This document shows, piece by piece, positions 36,334 through 46,500 of a stretch of DNA of 64,000 nt. Each line of letters opens with the position of its first letter. Position 1 is the stretch's first letter. The stretch covers positions 9,552,887-9,616,886 of the forward strand of contig JANVCC010000073.1 in NCBI GenBank assembly GCA_025345505.1, given 5' to 3'. Both the position numbers and the translations under genes were made by a program. This DNA is from Todiramphus chloris collaris. Taxonomy: Eukaryota; Chordata; Aves; Coraciiformes; Alcedinidae. The notes beneath the pieces are model-generated. The model saw nothing but the letters and a program-made list of their open reading frames with translations, ran no database searches and was not told the origin of the DNA.

Positions 36334-36960
36334 GAGAGTGACAAGAATACAAGTTCTTTTAGATTGTCGGTGATAAATACACTGTCTGCAAAGTATATAT
36401 ATATATGTAGTATACAGCCGTGTTGAGTTAAAGAGCAGCTCTAAAAAGTTTCTAAATTTAAAGTCTGGATCTTACCCAAAGGCGTCCCTAAGGAGGGAAG
36501 TGAGGTTCAGCCCATTGACTGATCCCAGGAGTCAGAGATGATGTTCGCTCTGGCTTGTCCACGATGGTGTCTTCCCTAACATCCCTCCTTACCTAAACCA
36601 TTTTTATAATAATTTTTACCTTCAAGGTGGAGCTTGTGTGACTCTAGTCATAAATACCTTTATTATGATTGGTGTAAATTTCTCCACTTTGCTTTTAAAG
36701 AGAGCTGAAGAAAACTCACTGCCCAAACTCAATGAGGGGTGGTCGCACCTTGGAGGCAGGTAGCCTCTGGGCTGGAGGTGTGTTTTGGTATTATAATGAC
36801 ATTATAATGAGCAAAGTTCGCACAAGGACAGTACTTTGTCAAAAGCTGACAGACTGTGGCCCAGGGTTGCAAACCAGCAGCTTATCAGTTCTGTAGGAAC
36901 AGAAAGTTCCCATTTCTCTTGCAGCTTTGCAGGACAAGGCCGTGGAATCTTCACTCCACT

Positions 36961-39900
36961 CCATCCCCCGTGTCGCTTGCAGGTAGTTTTGACTAGGGAA
37001 CTGCTATGAAATGAATTCCTGGCATACCAGTTGCACTCTGCCCTGAAAGTTTCTCTGCTATTATACCTTTCCTTATATGTGAACCATGCTGTAGCTTTAA
37101 TATGATTTTAGTTTTTAAAATCATCCCCGGTCATCATTCCACACCATCTTTTAGAAAAAAAAAAAATCAACCCCCCCCTGTATTTTATGGAACTAAAATA
37201 TTTTTATTTGAGCTGCTTTGGCCTTTTATATGAAAAATCTTAATTTGTGCAGATAGAGGTACTTGGTGTGTATGTGTGCTAGAAATGAGTCAGGGATTTA
37301 GTGGGAGAAGAAAATACACAATTTTAGTGGTTTAAATGGCTTCATAATTTGGAAGATATTTGGTGTCATTGATACTGGCATTGAAATTCAACATTTTATC
37401 AGCAAACCTGACCATAATTCTTTGAAGACAAAAACTCAGAAGACAGGTCTCAACATCTGCCAGCCAACAACTGCTGAAATGGCAAACAAGCCTATCATTA
37501 ATTCTGTAAGTGCATGCTGCCTGTCACAAGCGTATTAGAGACAGCTATAGAATAAGTACTGTATTAAGCTAAAAAGAAACTGTGAGAAAGAAGCACATTG
37601 CAAAGATAAATCAACAGCTCAAATATTTTAGAGAATGATGATTAAGATAACAACTGCAATTGTAATATGTCTTAGGTATATTACGAACTTTGAACTGCAA
37701 GTAGAAGTCATGCAGAAGAATATGGTAGAACTGATTTATATTCCTACTAGGTATATCTTATTTTACAAGACTGTGCAGTACTGGTGTTCTCCTGATTGCT
37801 TATGTTTAAGTCTTATATTCAAGTTCTCTTTTTTCTTTCTAATATGTTAACTCTTTAATTACTGGTTTTTTTAATTATCAAAAGTCTTTAATTTTAAGAT
37901 CCTGAGAATTTAGTGCGAGTCCAACCTCTTTGTTGCAAAAGGAGAAACCAGATTAAGTAACATGGAATACAAGTGTTGCTGCCAGTGATGAATCAGGTCT
38001 TGCATAGAATGGCAAATAATTAAAGTTGCAAGTAGTACAAAACATAACCTCAACCTGTCTATTAATCTGAATAAGAGTCTAAGAGGGAATCTAAATCTCA
38101 TTTACTTGAAAAGTAGCTGAATTATTAGTAGGATTTTTAAAGAATTATTCATGAGGTCAGAACCATTCAGTATTTTCTTTGTAAACTGTAGCACAAAATA
38201 TTAAATGTTAAAGCTGCAGTGCGCACAAATGTGGAAATCATTTGTAGAGGAAGATCCATCATTTTGTAAAAAGTCCTGGATAGCTTTGAAGAATGGAGTG
38301 ATGAATTAGGTTAAAATGCAGTAATGCATGAGCATCATGTACATGGGAACATAATGACTGCTTCTTCTAGAGAAGAAGACTTTTCAGTTGCAAATTGTTC
38401 AGTAAGTAGATGATGGATATAATTTTCTTGCAGGAATGACCAGAGCTGTCAGTATGGTATAGTTGTTGGAACACCACATAGAATTTTGGAATACATGCCC
38501 ATGTGAAATAGGAAACTATCAATATTGTTGCTTAAGAGCCTGCTAAGACCATATTATTCGAGTTATACACCTTTAGAAAAAGAATTAGTATTGGAATGGG
38601 TTCAGAGAAGAGCTGAGCTGATAGAATAGAGAAGAGGAGATCAAAAGAGGAAGCTTCTAGAAGGCCAGAGAGAGCTCATGCATCCTTCATGGTAGAAGGG
38701 ATGTATGTGTTTAGGATTAACTATTGCCCAGAAGTTCCATGAGTGTGTGGGATCAACACATCTGGGTAAAATTTATAGCTCATAAGCAAGAAGCCTGGTA
38801 TGTTTTGATCCATCTATGTGAACTGAGGGGTTACTACATTTGTACTATTCAACATATTTACATACTGTATGTGTAATTCTGGATAGAAATGTGGCAATTC
38901 TGGTTTTTCTTCAAAGCATCCTTAGTTGATCTTGAAAGTCGAGAATTTTTTTTTTTTTTCCCTGCTTTTTATCAAAGTGCCTGCAAACTGTGTACAAGAA
39001 CAAATTATAGCTTGATATTACCTTCAAGAAGAAAAATATAAAAAGGAAACCAGATATAAATGAAAAAGGGACCTTTTCATGTGAGCCTTTGAATTCCACC
39101 CCAGGGTTATCTATCTTTATTATCAAAGAAAAAAATATCCCCTTCCTTCTTTTGTTTTCTTTAACAGTAGAATATCAAATTATAGATCTGTTTGAAAAAG
39201 ATCTATCATAGCATCCAATTTTAACAAGCTCTAAATCTTCCATTCTTTTTTGTGTTAGAGGTTAAGACATTTTGGTATTATTAGTAAACTAGTACATTAG
39301 TAAATACATCTTTTTATTATAAACTACTATGCAGTCACTACTTAATCTGCTGATCGTACTTACATTCTTTGTTATAAATACTGTATATTTACTGTGTAAC
39401 CTAGAACTTTAGTAATCTGCATCTCCAAAATAACAGGGGCTTGAAGATTAATTCACTGGTAAGCCACACAACATTACAGAAGGTCATGGAGTATGGTAGG
39501 GTACAAGAAGCAACTAACAGGAGACTGGGGTAAATTTGTAAACTGCATATAGAAGTATTTGATATGCTGCTAAATTGCATATAACTTTTGAACCATTCAA
39601 GTGAAAATATAATACTTTGTCTCAATGAAATGTAGTATGGATTTTCATTCATCACAATATGCTGCAAATTTGAACATCAATCATGTAATCATCCATGATT
39701 TTTCAAATATTCTTTTTTGAATCAACAGAAAGTACTGTTTGTGTAAAATTAAATTAATAGATAGTTAAGCTTATGGTTAAGTCTCATTTGCCCTACTCAT
39801 TCAGTTTCTATGGCTTTCTGAAATCTCATTCTCTCAAAGAAAGATGACATCAAAGAAATATGGCTAGAAAGGAGAGAAAATTACTTCTCTATGCATTGAA

Positions 39901-41451
39901 AAGTTAAGATTTACAGAAAAAAGTTAAGATTTACAAAAAGGATTTGACACGTAGAACTCTTGACAAAAATTACTCTTAGAATTTTCACAAGTTCCTGTTG
40001 AAAACAAAAATTCATTAATCAGTCTTTGGTTGTAATAGGAAGTTATATTTTGATATCAAGCTATAAATTACTTTTTTGAATGTATATTAACTATATTTTT
40101 TTTTAACAGAATATTGAAAAATCATGGGGAAAACCAGAAACATCTTATTTCCAGAATCTTCCAACAGTCTATATCTCAAAGTTACTTTAAGCAGAAATTT
40201 AAATCAGGGTTTTAAAGAATAGCAGGCTTTTGTAACATGTAGTTATGAGGAAGCATAAGATAGAAGAGTAGCAGTATGTTTTTTTACTTGTTAAACCATA
40301 ACCTGACTAATAAAGACTACTGGTGAACTCTGTCAATTAAGCTATTTTCAATAGGGAAGCAAAGTAAGCACCAAAGATGCTAGAATGTTTATGTGAAATG
40401 AGAATCCAGATCAATGTAAAATATTCTACTTGAGATCCATTCAGAATAGCTGATAAGAAACTAGCATGCTCCAAGTAGAGCAAACAACTGTGGAACCTGG
40501 GAAGAGACAGAACTATTCATGTGGTAGAAATTCCCTTGTGTTTACTGGTGTGCAGGGTCTGTACTGGTTCAGCTTTCTCTTCAGAATTCATGCAGTTCAT
40601 GAAATACAAGATGGAAAACAACAGGAAGATTTATATCTCACCTTTAGTTTTGTTGGTTATGTTTCCCATCTCACAGCATAATAAAGAGAAGATATCTGTG
40701 ATTAGCTAAAGTCTTAAATTGCAGCTTGGCAGTAACCTTGTGTACGATATAAATATTTCCAAAAGTGTTTTTCTAAAAAGTATTATTCCTTCCTAATGCC
40801 AAAGACCTGAAGATAAATTTTATATATCCAGTCAGATATGGAAAATTACTTTTTACAGCAGTATTTTACAATTAATATTATTCTTTAATTTATCATAATT
40901 TTTGCTGTTATTTCTTGACCTCAGATTTTACATTCCCTGGCAAATATATAGCAACATGGGTTTGGTTTTTTTTTTCATTTAAATAAGGTGTTTCTTTGCT
41001 AAATTTTTCAGTGCTTATATAACAGTAGTCCAAAGTAAATTTAAAGTGTATCATGTTGAAAGGAAATATTTGTCATGCTTTAACTTTTCATTCATTATGC
41101 CATGATTTCATAAATTTTAATGGGTTAAAACCTTTATTATTAGAAGTTATGCACATAACAAACACTAGCAATATTGTGAATATTTAACAAATATCAACAT
41201 AAAGTTTTGTTATTATAATTGTTATCTGGGATTTTAATAAGCTGTTTGCCAGTTGAACTCATTAACAGTTCATAAAAAGATTACCTGAGTGCTCCAAACA
41301 TATATTCAAAATTTATTAGCTTTGTTATGAACTATGTACAAATGGATCCTCAATATCAAATGAAATCTAAATATTTCAGAATTCAGTAAGAAAACAAAAA
41401 AATACAGCAATATATCCTGCTGTCTTACTTCAAAGATTTGGGAATAGTGAG
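36961..41451. other. Unique AT-rich DNA, no gene seen
   Basis: It contains a short tandem duplication (39898-39935) and homopolymer tracts. Frames are short and unrecognised. Confidence 0.55.
39898..39935. repeat. 18/20-bp tandem duplication
   Basis: GAAAAGTTAAGATTTACA (39898-39915) is followed directly by GAAAAAAGTTAAGATTTACA (39916-39935). The copies are identical apart from two extra A bases, indicating a recent slippage event. Confidence 0.9.
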
Positions 41452-42505
41452 AGAATCATAGAATGGTTTGGGTTGGAAGGGAGCTTAAACATCAGGTAAT
41501 TTCACCTCCTGGAATTGGCAGGGACACCTCCCACTAGACCAGGTTGCTCAAAGTCCCATGCAACCTGGTCTTGAACTCATCCATTGATGGAGCATCCACA
41601 ACTTCCCTGGGCAACAAGTTCCAGTGTCTCTCCACCCTCAGAGTGAAGAACTTCTTCCTAATTTCTCATTTAAATCTACCCTCTTTCAGTTTGAAGCCAT
41701 TAACCTTCATCCTGTCATTATAAGCCCTTGTAAAAAGTAGCCTCCCATCTTTCTTGTAGGTCCCCTTAAGAAACTGGAAGGCTGCAATAAGGTCTTCCCA
41801 GAGCCGCAAGCCAAATTCTCTTGGGGTGTCCTTGTAGGGGAGGTGCTTCTCTGATCATCTTTGTAGCCCTGCTCTGAACCTGCTTTGACAGGCCTTTCTT
41901 GTCTTGGGAGCTCCAGAGCTGGATGCAGTACTCCAGGTGAGGTCTTAGTAGAGCTGAGTAGAGGAGGAGGAGGAACACCTCCCTCAACCTGCTGGCTGCA
42001 CTGCTTTTGATGCAGCCCAGGATACAGTTGGCTTTTTGGGCTGGACTTGCATGTTGTTGGCTGATGTTGAGCTTTTCATGAACCAGAATGCCCAAGTCTC
42101 TCTTCTCAGGACTGCTCTCAATCCATACTCCACTCAGCCTGTCCTTGTGCTTGGGATTGCCCTGCCCCACGTGCAGGACCTTGTTGAAATTCCTGAGGTT
42201 GGCATGGGCCCACCCTTCCAGTCTGTCAGGGTTCTTCTGGATGCTTTCCCTCTCCTTCAGTGTGTCAACAACACCACACAGCTTGGTTGGTGTTGTCCAC
42301 AGACTTACTGAGTGTGCACTTCATCCCACTGTCCATGTCACTGACAGAGATGTCAAACAGCACTGGTCCCAGTACTGATCCCTAAGGAATGCCATTTGTC
42401 TCTGGTCTCCTCTTGGACATCAAGCGATTGACCACAACTCTTTGAGTGTGACCATCCAGCCAATTAATTATCCACTGAGTGGTCCATCCATCAAATCATA
42501 TGAGA
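41452..42505 (-). mobile_element. CR1 LINE, 5'-truncated, reverse orientation
   Basis: The 3' end lies at 41452 (AGAATCATAGAATGG on the plus strand). The copy extends about 1.05 kb into reverse-transcriptase sequence. The frame at 41766-42170 (minus) includes RDLGILVHEKLNIS, CILGCIKSSAASR and [13 protein letters not shown], followed by gaps and stops. Further upstream on the minus strand, matches continue through 'GGGATCAGTACTGGGACCAGTG' (equivalent of the GSVLGPVLF region) to a TGGTCACACTCAAAGAGTTG block. The tail GGTTTGGGTTGGAAGGG and the coding differences place it in a different, older CR1 subfamily than the copy at 55280. Its left (5') limit near 42505 is approximate. Confidence 0.95.
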
Positions 42506-43340
42506 GACCAGGACCTTTATTAGTAATTTTTCATGGCTCTGCAAACCTTTCCCACAGAGGGAGAGATCTGCTTATCTCAGAGCAGAGGTTTTCTTGCTAT
42601 TAAAGATCTGCTACCCATCACTTCCACATGAGAGCTTCAGTTTTGTCTTGATGATAAACTAGTATGATTCCTCACCAGTGGTTTTGCCAGACTAAAGTCT
42701 GTCCTGTTTCCTGATTCACATGGAAGTTTACTCTGGATGTAGAACTTAGTTAAATTCTTCCAACTTGTTTATATTATAAACATTTCACCTCATGATTTTT
42801 GCATCTGAGAGTGGTAGCACTCTATTTGGATTTCTCCACTGTGATCAAACAGGGACAATTCTCTACTGTTCAACTTAAAAGTTCGGTATTTTGAAGTTTA
42901 TCACTATCTTAGAAAGGCATGAATCAAGGTTCAGTCTGAGCAAATTGTATTATCACTACTATGACATGTATCCCCCAGTCTCCTTTAATCCTCTTTTGTT
43001 GTTTGCAGTAACTTTTCAGTGTTTCAGTTTCATTTGAAGTGATTTATTTTGTTGAGGTAATTCTGAAATTCAACTGATTCATGTGCAAATTTGTCGGTAC
43101 TTCATGGGAAGGAGCATTGTTTCTTCACAGGTGAAAATTATGTCTCACAGCTTTGAAGCTACTCTCTTAAAAAAGCTCAGTTAAGAGGAAAAAGACTTGG
43201 GTTTTTTTAAATAATATTGTGCAACACACTTCACTGGAAACACTTTATAAAACAGAAAATAAGATCTCTCTTCAGTATACCAGTGTTCATATTTGCACTT
43301 CCACATAAATCTGTTATTTATAAGCATATATAATGGGATT

Positions 43341-43379
43341 TTTAGTAAGTAAATATTAAATTTAGTAGTAAATATTAAA
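43341..43379. repeat. 20/19-bp tandem duplication
   Basis: TTTAGTAAGTAAATATTAAA is followed by TTTAGTAGTAAATATTAAA, identical except for one lost base. It is AT-rich and non-coding. Confidence 0.85.
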
Positions 43380-43864
43380 CAGTTTGGATATGATATTCAT
43401 CGCAGTTGCATGCATTTTCCATTGATGATTTGCTTGATAAACTATGGATACACTTCCATGAGCATAATTTTGCATAAGCTGATGATTAATAGTAGATTTT
43501 CTATTTTAATGTGGCAAGAATTCTTTACAGTCTAAGTTAGTGTCAGAATTTATAGAGACTAAACAGAATGCTTATTGCAACAGTGACTTGAGTTAATGCA
43601 ATAGGCCCATAGATACAGTGCCATGTTAGAGCAGAAGATGCTTCTGAGTAGGCTTTTAATGAAAAAGATTAATTTTTATGATAGCACTCTTAAGCTAGCA
43701 CTTCCATAACTAAATTTCATGAGTATTTTTTTTTACCTCAAACATATCTACAAATATTGGGCTATGTAATAAAGTCATATTTATATGGTACCTCTATTGC
43801 ATTCTTTCTTCTGTGTAAAATGCACCAGTACCTGAAGCTTCTGAAAGTTTCTTTGCTGCGAGTT

Positions 43865-43888
43865 GTTTCATCCTTTACAGGATGAAAC
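43865..43888. repeat. Perfect 10-bp stem hairpin
   Basis: GTTTCATCCT and AGGATGAAAC are exact reverse complements separated by TTAC. It resembles a terminator-like stem in shape, but in this vertebrate context there is no reason to call it one. Confidence 0.85.
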
Positions 43889-44370
43889 ATCAAATTTAGT
43901 ACCTAATTGAAAAGTTTATGAGTCAATGTACTACATGTGATATGGTCTCAGGAAAACTTCGTCAATGAGAACATTTCTTATTTTTCTTTTTAATTATGTG
44001 TGGTTTTTTTCTGATTACAGACCATTCTTAAAGATTTCTTTAGGTGCCATCTTTTTACATTTATCTGGACATATTTCCTGGTTATTGTAGATGTTATGTA
44101 AGGAATGAACTCAGTCATGATATATTCTGTCATAACTCTTACTTTGGTTTTGAGCCTTAAAAATAAAATTGTGTTTGATCTGGTTATAACTGTAATGCCA
44201 AAGTTAGCATCTTTATATCTCCTTCCAATATATACTTTGTGTGAAACTTTCTTGTTAAGCCTTTTGAGAATTTTACATCTTCATTTCCCAAGTCATTTTT
44301 ATTGATGGTAACTGCACTGCATCTACTCACTGTAGATGCACTGAAGACACTGTAGCTTACCCGTTAGAAG

Positions 44371-44431
44371 CTGTCCCTGCTGCTTCCTTCTTTCCCTAGT
44401 GAAATTGGGATAATGACACTACCCTCCATAG
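44371..44431 (+). repeat. MIR-like SINE relic (distal core)
   Basis: The segment CTGTCCCTGCTGC...GTGAAATTGGGATAATGACACTACC follows the order of the MIR consensus after its CAGTTTCC block, where a (T)AAAATGGGGATAAT-type motif is followed by a TACCT-like motif. It is diverged and short. A second MIR-like piece lies 250 bp downstream. Confidence 0.4.
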
Positions 44432-44680
44432 CTGACATATGATTTCTAATTATGTCTCCTGTGACATTTATTCTTTCTGCTTCTACCAGTGAACCTGTGT
44501 CTCTCAGAGCAAATCAGAATCTGTAATTTTAAATGAAGCCTTGTTTTTTTTGATTAAAGGAGTAAGAGATATTTATGTTGAAAAATGATACTTTTAACCC
44601 AGTAAGGCTAATGACAGTTAGCTTCCATCAAGCTAAGGGGTGAGTGTTTACCCCCATTTCAGTTCCTATTTATATCTCAC

Positions 44681-44746
44681 TGTCTTTGACCTTGGGCATT
44701 TTGCCTAACCTCCCTTTGCTGCAGTTTCTGATGTGTGACAAGGGAA
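44681..44746 (+). repeat. MIR SINE relic (core)
   Basis: It contains TTTGACCTTGGGCA, then CCTAACCTCCCTTTG, then GCAGTTTCTGATGTGTGACAAGGG. These match in order the MIR core (GACCTTGGGCAAGT, TTAACCTCTCTGTG, CAGTTTCCTCATCTGTAAAATGGG). MIR is an ancient CORE-SINE that predates the bird-mammal split, and decayed copies occur in birds. Confidence 0.6.
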
Positions 44747-45042
44747 ACATACAGTACTTCCAGACCTGACATTTCTGTCTGCATCTTCCTGGCCATGTGA
44801 AAGCCTTCTACCCAGTTAGGTCAGAATTGGAGTTAGGAGCTGGGAAACCCACTGAATTCAGACACTATTCAAATATTTACAGGTTTACACTATCCCTTCA
44901 CAATAACAGTATCTCCAAACAGATCAAAACCAGTTGGTTTTTGTTTGCCACTGCTTTCATCTACACAGCAGGTTACCAACTTCCTAATTGCAAATGTTAA
45001 CAATGCATTATTTGATGTAAACTTGTGTGTGTCTGGGGCAGT

Positions 45043-45119
45043 TTGGTTTTTTTGGTTGGGTTTTTGAGTTTTTTGGGTTTTTCTGTTTTGTTTTCTTTGG
45101 ATTTTTTGGGTTTTTTTCC
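45043..45119 (+). repeat. Low-complexity G/T-rich tract
   Basis: Similar in character to 22745-22880: TTTTTTGGG, TTGGGTTTTTGAG and TTTTGGG blocks with several GGG runs. Quadruplex formation is possible. It is not a regular telomeric repeat. Confidence 0.8.
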
Positions 45120-45776
45120 CCACACCCCTCCCAAGCCAACACATGCTGCAGAGAGTATTGACACACAGCGATGCTGGATATCTATCTTGCACATCATGCA
45201 CAGTAAGTGGAGAGAGCTCGAGGCACATAGCCTAGATCTTCTGAATAATCCTTTGCTCTGTTTCGTTTCCTCCAATGGCTATATATGGCTTTTGACTCTG
45301 AGGCACCAAAATTAACAACATAAAAATAACCCTTGATTTCCCATGTCTTCATTTGTAATTCTACTGAACCTTACTGAACTGTTAACTCATCTGAAATGTC
45401 AGTGCTTTTGCCAGATGCACATACTAAGTTGAAACTGCTCATATGTAAATTCACTTGCCAAACAGAAGCTGAATCATTTCATACTCCAGGAATTCCCAAA
45501 TGAAAGGGTTTTTTTGTCAGGAATATGCTGAGAACAAGCAGTGTGTGATGTCCATTAGTCATTGTATGCCTGCTTGTGTCTATGTGTGGCGTCTTTCTCT
45601 TCTGCTGTCCTACCTTGTGGATACTCTTGTAACATAATTTGGCAGTTTCTGTTTTCCTCTTGTTTTGGGAGCAATTTCTTTTAAATCTTCAACAGTCTCA
45701 ATATACTCAGCTTTTTTAGTTTTATCAGTTCAAGAGGATAAGCAATTTCTAGGGCACTAGTAAACTCTTTTTTTTT

Positions 45777-45778
<2 letters not shown>

Positions 45779-45826
<48 letters not shown>
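45779..45826. repeat. 48-base poly-T run
   Basis: An uninterrupted run of 48 T, preceded by another T run broken by CC. No SINE or retrocopy body adjoins it that I can recognise, so it is probably a simple homopolymer. Its length is likely variable or affected by sequencing. Confidence 0.95.
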
Positions 45827-45827
<1 letters not shown>

Positions 45828-46455
45828 TCTGTAGTAGTCTTCCAGATGCTTTGAATAACATTTAAAACAAGCCTTGTCTCTAGTTATCAAATTCATGGAA
45901 GCACTTGCTCTTCCTAAGAGAAATAAAATTACTGAAGCTGAGCTAAATACTTGATATCATTGATTCCAGGGATAAAATCGTAGTTCTTTGATGCAAATTC
46001 TTGCAAGAATGGTTACAACAGATGAACAAAAATATTGCTGAATTAATTTCCCTATATGGATTCTTTATCCCATAGACTCAGTACTTTGCGAGGCTGTTAC
46101 AAAAATCTGTGCTCTGCAACACCCATAATCCAATACTGGTTTTTCTCTGCCTTAGGGACCTTTTGAAAGTTTAAATACCTTGATTATGTTTTTCCTGAGC
46201 TTTTTGACTACTATGACAAAATTGTAGTCTTTACTAGGAACCACTTTTTGAAGTAACTTTTCAGATAGCAAAGCAGGAGTGTTTGCTCCAAAAAATTGTC
46301 ACTCAAAGGGAGGAAAATGCAGTAAGGCTGTTTCTGGTTTTGGAGTCAGGTGGAGGTCTCTATACTGTACTCCAGCATCTGTGGAGGTATGCTCTTTCAA
46401 GCAGAGCTATGTTTGATTTTCTATCTATGCTGTCTTTTCTGACTTGTGACATTTT

Positions 46456-46500
46456 ACAGTTGGACTTGATGGTCTTTTTCAACCTAAATAATTCTATAAG
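46456..46500 (+). mobile_element. CR1 LINE tail remnant
   Basis: CAGTTGGACTTGATGGTCTTTTTCAACC followed by TAAATAATTCTATAAG is the terminal part of a CR1 3' UTR with a decayed octamer. Upstream similarity is lost. This is an old relic of about 45 bp. Confidence 0.8.

Larger units (their letters stand above)
35842..36960 (-). mobile_element. Large LTR of an endogenous retrovirus, reverse orientation, with internal repeat array
   Basis: The minus-strand 3' end is clear: plus strand TGTCTTGGTTTGCAAGGGC from 35842 gives a CA terminus. Moving right are a U5-like region, a three-unit internal repeat (36033-36219), a minus-strand AATAAA (36328-36333), a TATA-like (AT)n segment (36392-36406), and about 550 bp of U3-like sequence with TATAATAA and CCAAT-free AT blocks. 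The polyadenylation signal, the promoter-like AT segment and the orientation agree with one another. The right boundary is not resolved because no CA/TG terminus with a matching target duplication was found. CTGTG flanks the left end. No gag or pol sequence is visible. The family is unnamed by me and its identity as an LTR is partly inference. Confidence 0.7.
42506..44370. other. Unique DNA, no gene seen
   Basis: It holds a small tandem duplication (43341-43379) and a perfect hairpin (43865-43888), listed separately. Otherwise nothing was recognised. Confidence 0.55.
44747..46455. other. Unique DNA with G/T-rich and poly-T tracts
   Basis: It contains a G/T-rich tract (45043-45119) and a 48-base T run (45779-45826). 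The plus and minus open frames at 44890-45315 arise from the G/T-rich tract, and the Lys-rich minus frame at 45681-45896 from the T run. None is a gene. Confidence 0.6.

Noticed and set aside
45681..45896. Poly-lysine frame
   Set aside because: Translation of the 48-base T run.
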